This document shows, in pieces, positions 5,866-8,166 of a DNA stretch of 8,166 bases. The stretch spans positions 1-8,166 of the forward strand of contig JAEZCG010000237.1 in NCBI GenBank assembly GCA_023430065.1. The letters are read 5' to 3'. Under the pieces are notes generated by a model that saw only the letters and a list, made by a program, of their open reading frames with translations, was not told the DNA's origin and searched no databases. The DNA comes from Pseudomonadota bacterium (GTDB taxonomy: Bacteria; Pseudomonadota; Gammaproteobacteria; Burkholderiales; SHXO01). Numbering within the stretch: position 1 is the first letter of the stretch; each line of letters begins with the position of its first letter. A program made the translations under genes and the position numbers.

Positions 5866-6699
5866 CTACAGAAAGGGATCCGCGTTCCAGGCAACCAGCC
5901 AGTCGGCCAGCTCCTCGCCCGGCATCGGGTGGGCGATGAACCAACCCTGCGCCATGTCGCAGCCGAGTTCGTTGACTAGGTCCCACTCCTCGCGCGTCTC
6001 GACGCCCTCGGCCACGGCGATGAAGTTCAGGTCGCGGGCCAGTTCGAGTCCGGTCTGCAGCTGCGCCTTCAGCACCGGGTCGCGCGTGGCGCCGGCCAGC
6101 ATCTGGCGATCGATCTTGAGCTCGCTCGCCGGGATACGCTCCAGCTGGGTGCGATCGCACCGGCCCGTGCCGTAGTCGTCGATCGCCACGCCGAAGCCGG
6201 CCACGCGCAGCTTGAGCAGCGTTTCCAGCGACTCGCTCGACTCGTGCGCCACCGTCGATTCGGACACCTCGATGGTCAGGTACTCGGCCGGCAGTGTGTA
6301 CTGGGACGCCTTGTCCTGAATGCGCTCGACGAGGCGCGGGTCACGCAACAGGTCGGGGGTCAGGTTGACCGACACCGGGACCTGCAGCCCCTGATCCAGC
6401 CACGCCCGGCACTGGCGCACCGACCGCTCCAGGGCCACACAGGCCAGGTCGTCGAACAGAAAATTGTCGGTGATGAGCGGCAGGAACGCTCTGGCACTCA
6501 GCAGGCCGCGCTCGGGGTGTTGCCAGCGCAGCAGCGCCTCGACCCCCTTCAACTCCATCCCGCGCAGCGTCACCTTGGGTTGGTAATGGGCAAGGAACTG
6601 GTGGTTCTCCATGCCCCGCCACACGTCCTCCAGGACGAGCGGTGGCAGGACATCGCTCTGTTCACGCGGTTCGGTCTCCAACACGCCGGTCGTTTGCAT
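5866..6699 (-). CDS. EAL-domain cyclic-di-GMP phosphodiesterase
   Basis: Encodes 277 residues: an approximately 20-residue N-terminal extension and one EAL domain, with no GGDEF, receiver, PAS or membrane segment. The expected product activity is hydrolysis of c-di-GMP to pGpG in the cytoplasm, lowering the second messenger that controls motility and biofilm. Substrate and metal residues appear complete: Q40-x-K42, the EAL motif E54-A-L56 with R59, N112, E144, D174-D175, K195, E231 and Q251. Activity is therefore likely. The loop-6 stretch, usually GTGYSSL, reads GTGRCDR here (177-183), which is unusual and could affect dimerisation or regulation. The ATG at 6699 is preferred because a strong GAGGGAG ribosome site precedes it. 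An in-frame GTG at 6810 or ATG at 6780 would add residues without domain character and would overlap the divergent promoter. A signal input must come from a partner, the short N-terminus or expression control. Confidence 0.92.
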   Translation of the reverse strand: MQTTGVLETEPREQSDVLPPLVLEDVWRGMENHQFLAHYQPKVTLRGMELKGVEALLRWQHPERGLLSARAFLPLITDNFLFDDLACVALERSVRQCRAWLDQGLQVPVSVNLTPDLLRDPRLVERIQDKASQYTLPAEYLTIEVSESTVAHESSESLETLLKLRVAGFGVAIDDYGTGRCDRTQLERIPASELKIDRQMLAGATRDPVLKAQLQTGLELARDLNFIAVAEGVETREEWDLVNELGCDMAQGWFIAHPMPGEELADWLVAWNADPFL

Positions 6700-6702
6700 G
6701 GT

Positions 6703-6709
6703 CTCCCTC
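6703..6709 (-). promoter_or_regulatory. Ribosome binding site of the EAL gene
   Basis: GAGGGAG on the minus strand ends 3 bases before the ATG at 6699 and decides that start over the in-frame GTG at 6810 and ATG at 6780. Immediately upstream, an inverted repeat (CTCCCGG at 6715-6721 with CCGGGAG at 6742-6748) could fold next to it. Confidence 0.65.
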
Positions 6710-6771
6710 GCTGTCTCCCGGGATTCGGCGATCCGGGCATACCGGGAGTTTTCGTCCCTGCACGCAGCGAC

Positions 6772-6798
6772 TTGAGGCATGCGGCGAGCGTCTAGAAT
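6772..6798 (+). promoter_or_regulatory. Promoter of the CaiB/BaiF-family gene
   Basis: TTGAGG (6772-6777) and TAGAAT (6793-6798) form a -35/-10 pair with a 15-base spacer, slightly short of the 17-base optimum. Transcription would start near 6805, giving a leader of about 20 bases before the ATG at 6826. A weak purine stretch, GAGCGGA (6813-6819), could serve as ribosome site. The same TAGAATCCG string appears at the CHASE2 promoter on the other strand. Confidence 0.55.
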
Positions 6799-6825
6799 CC
6801 GGCTATCCACCAGAGCGGATCGACC

Positions 6826-7941
6826 ATGCTTCCCCTATCGGGCCTTCGCGTACTCGACTTCAGCACCCTCCTGCCCGGCCCCATGGCCACCCTGTTGCTG
6901 GCCGAGGCCGGCGCCGAGGTGATCAAGATCGAGCGGCCCGGCAGCGGCGAGGAGATGCGCCACTACCGCCCAGCGTTCGGCGACGCCAGCGCCCATTTCG
7001 CCATGCTCAACCGGGGCAAGCGCAGCGTTGCGCTGGATCTCAAGGATCCGGCGTCGATCGACAGCCTCAGACCGCTGCTCGAGAGCGCCGACGTGCTGGT
7101 CGAGCAATTCCGGCCGGGTGTGATGACCCGCCTCGGCCTGGGCTATGCGCAGGTGCGGGCGGTCAATCCGCGCATCGTGTACTGCTCGATCACCGGCTAC
7201 GGCCAGGATGGACCGAAGGCGCAGATCGCGGCCCACGATTTGAATTACCAGGCCGATGCCGGGCTGCTGAGCATCGCGGCAGGTGCCGACGGCGCTCCCG
7301 TGGTCCCCGCAGCCCTGATCGCGGACATTGCCGGCGGCGCGTACCCGGCAGTGATGAACATCCTGCTGGCCTTGCGGATGCGCGACCGGACCGGCACCGG
7401 CAGCCACGTCGACGTGGCCATGACCGACGGTCTGCTGCCATTCCTCTTCTGGGGGATCGGCAACGGGGCCAGCGAGGGCCGCTGGCCCCGTCCGGGCGGC
7501 GAGCAGCTGAGCGGCGGCAGCCCGCGCTACCAGATCTACCGCACCGCCGACGGCCGATTCTTGGCGGCCGCCCCCCTGGAGGACAAGTTCTGGACCAATT
7601 TCTGCGATGCGATCGGCTTGCCGGACGCTCACCGTGACGAGCGCGCCGACCCGGCAGCGACCATCGCCGCCGTGCGCGAGCGCATCGGCAGCCGCAGCGC
7701 GGCGCAGTGGAACGAGGCGTTTGCGGGAAAGGACGTGTGCTGCAACCTGGTCAAGACCCTGGAGGAAGCGCTTCAGGATCCGCAGTTCCGTGCGCGAGGC
7801 GTGTTCGGGCGCAGCGTGCTGAGTGAGGATGGCGAAGTCCTGCCGGCGATCAACGTACCCATCGCCGACCACCTGCGCGATCCCCGCGACGACCTCACGT
7901 ATCCCAGCCTGGGCGAAGGCCGGGACCTGCTCGCGCGCTGA
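6826..7941 (+). CDS. CaiB/BaiF family III CoA-transferase fold, probable alpha-methylacyl-CoA racemase type
   Basis: Encodes 371 residues of the family III CoA-transferase fold. Family signatures are GLRVLDFSTLLPGP (6-19), AEAGAEVIKIERP (26-38), NRGKRSVALDLK (62-73) and GYGQDGP (124-130). Bona fide CoA-transferases use a catalytic Asp; D138 occupies that site. However, H137-D138, D167 in IADIAGG and E252 in PLEDKFW coincide in order and spacing with His126-Asp127, Asp156 and Glu241 of Mycobacterium tuberculosis methylacyl-CoA racemase as I recall them, all offset by 11. The length is also closer to racemases (about 360-380) than to formyl-CoA or carnitine-CoA transferases (about 405-430). I infer epimerisation of 2-methyl-branched acyl-CoA thioesters or a related reaction, with CoA transfer as the alternative. 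It has its own promoter, diverges from the EAL gene and ends 4 bases from a convergent gene. Confidence 0.9.
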   Translation: MLPLSGLRVLDFSTLLPGPMATLLLAEAGAEVIKIERPGSGEEMRHYRPAFGDASAHFAMLNRGKRSVALDLKDPASIDSLRPLLESADVLVEQFRPGVMTRLGLGYAQVRAVNPRIVYCSITGYGQDGPKAQIAAHDLNYQADAGLLSIAAGADGAPVVPAALIADIAGGAYPAVMNILLALRMRDRTGTGSHVDVAMTDGLLPFLFWGIGNGASEGRWPRPGGEQLSGGSPRYQIYRTADGRFLAAAPLEDKFWTNFCDAIGLPDAHRDERADPAATIAAVRERIGSRSAAQWNEAFAGKDVCCNLVKTLEEALQDPQFRARGVFGRSVLSEDGEVLPAINVPIADHLRDPRDDLTYPSLGEGRDLLAR

Positions 7942-7945
7942 CGGC

Positions 7946-8166
7946 TCAGAGCCGAGCCTCGTCCGATCCCGCCATCGAGACGATCTGCTCGGCCAGCTTC
8001 ATCAGCGTCAGCGGCGCGCTGCCCTCCGCCTTGTTGTTGGCAACGATCGTTACCGCGTCGGCCCGTTGGACCGCAGCGAGCGCCAGCCGCGCCAGGGCGA
8101 TCCGGTTGGGCAGATCCTCGTCCACCAAGCGGGCGAAGGGGCGGTAGCGCGCCTTCGCCTCGTCGT
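7946..8166 (-). CDS. DUF72-domain protein, C-terminal part
   Basis: Only the last 72 or so codons lie in the window; the frame is open to the right edge, so the start is missing. The segment ending VANNKAEGSAPLTLMKLAE matches the C-terminal pattern of DUF72 (YecE-like) proteins, where an NN.(Y/A).G.AP element and a closing helix end a TIM-barrel-like fold. The upstream RYRPFARLVDEDLPNRIALARL fits the preceding helices. DUF72 proteins have no established biochemical function, though a metal-dependent or nuclease role has been suspected. The gene is convergent with the CaiB/BaiF-family gene, with only 4 bases between stops. Confidence 0.75.
   Translation of the reverse strand, partial: DEAKARYRPFARLVDEDLPNRIALARLALAAVQRADAVTIVANNKAEGSAPLTLMKLAEQIVSMAGSDEARL

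Noticed and set aside
6835..7872. Minus-strand open frame of 345 codons opposite the CaiB/BaiF-family gene
   Set aside because: A shadow frame; the plus strand carries all family motifs at correct spacing.
7942..7954. CGGCTCAGAGCCG near-palindrome at the convergent stops as a terminator
   Set aside because: The stem is only 5 bp with a 3-base loop, overlaps a stop codon and lacks a T-tract.

Overview
This is a GC-rich (roughly two-thirds G+C) bacterial chromosomal segment with dense, short-spaced genes and GTG starts. The gene content fits a free-living proteobacterium: a CHASE2 receptor, an M48 periplasmic protease, an EAL-type cyclic-di-GMP phosphodiesterase and a family III CoA-transferase/racemase. 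I lean to a betaproteobacterium (Rhodocyclales/Burkholderiales type). This is inferred from gene style only, because no taxonomic marker lies in the window.

Layout. Bases 1-251 hold no gene I can support; they contain a palindrome and two abutting small hairpins that may end the minus-strand operon. Bases 252-3396 (minus) are a three-gene operon read right to left: a CHASE2-domain membrane protein, a small secreted SH3-domain protein and a secreted M48 zinc metallopeptidase. The genes are joined by two ATGA start/stop overlaps, so they are probably translationally coupled. All three products are membrane-bound or exported, which suggests one cell-envelope sensing or quality-control job.

Bases 3453-5839 (plus) hold three co-directional genes: a one-domain cupin, an aminoglycoside-phosphotransferase-fold kinase and a ROK sugar kinase close to the Mak/fructokinase group. 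They are separated by 131 and 174 bases, so they may not form one operon. The cupin and CHASE2 genes diverge from a very short region that carries an extended -10 element on each strand, both placed for leaderless or nearly leaderless mRNAs.

Bases 5866-6699 (minus) encode a stand-alone EAL phosphodiesterase, convergent with the ROK gene across a G+C hairpin. Bases 6826-7941 (plus) encode a CaiB/BaiF-family protein whose catalytic residues match alpha-methylacyl-CoA racemase rather than a CoA-transferase. It diverges from the EAL gene and has a recognisable promoter. Bases 7946-8166 (minus) are the 3' end of a DUF72 gene that runs off the right edge.

I found no RNA genes, insertion sequences, CRISPR arrays or phage genes. 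Most of the window looks like ordinary chromosomal housekeeping and accessory metabolism. The least explained piece is the CHASE2-SH3-M48 operon, whose receptor ends in a cytoplasmic domain that I do not recognise.
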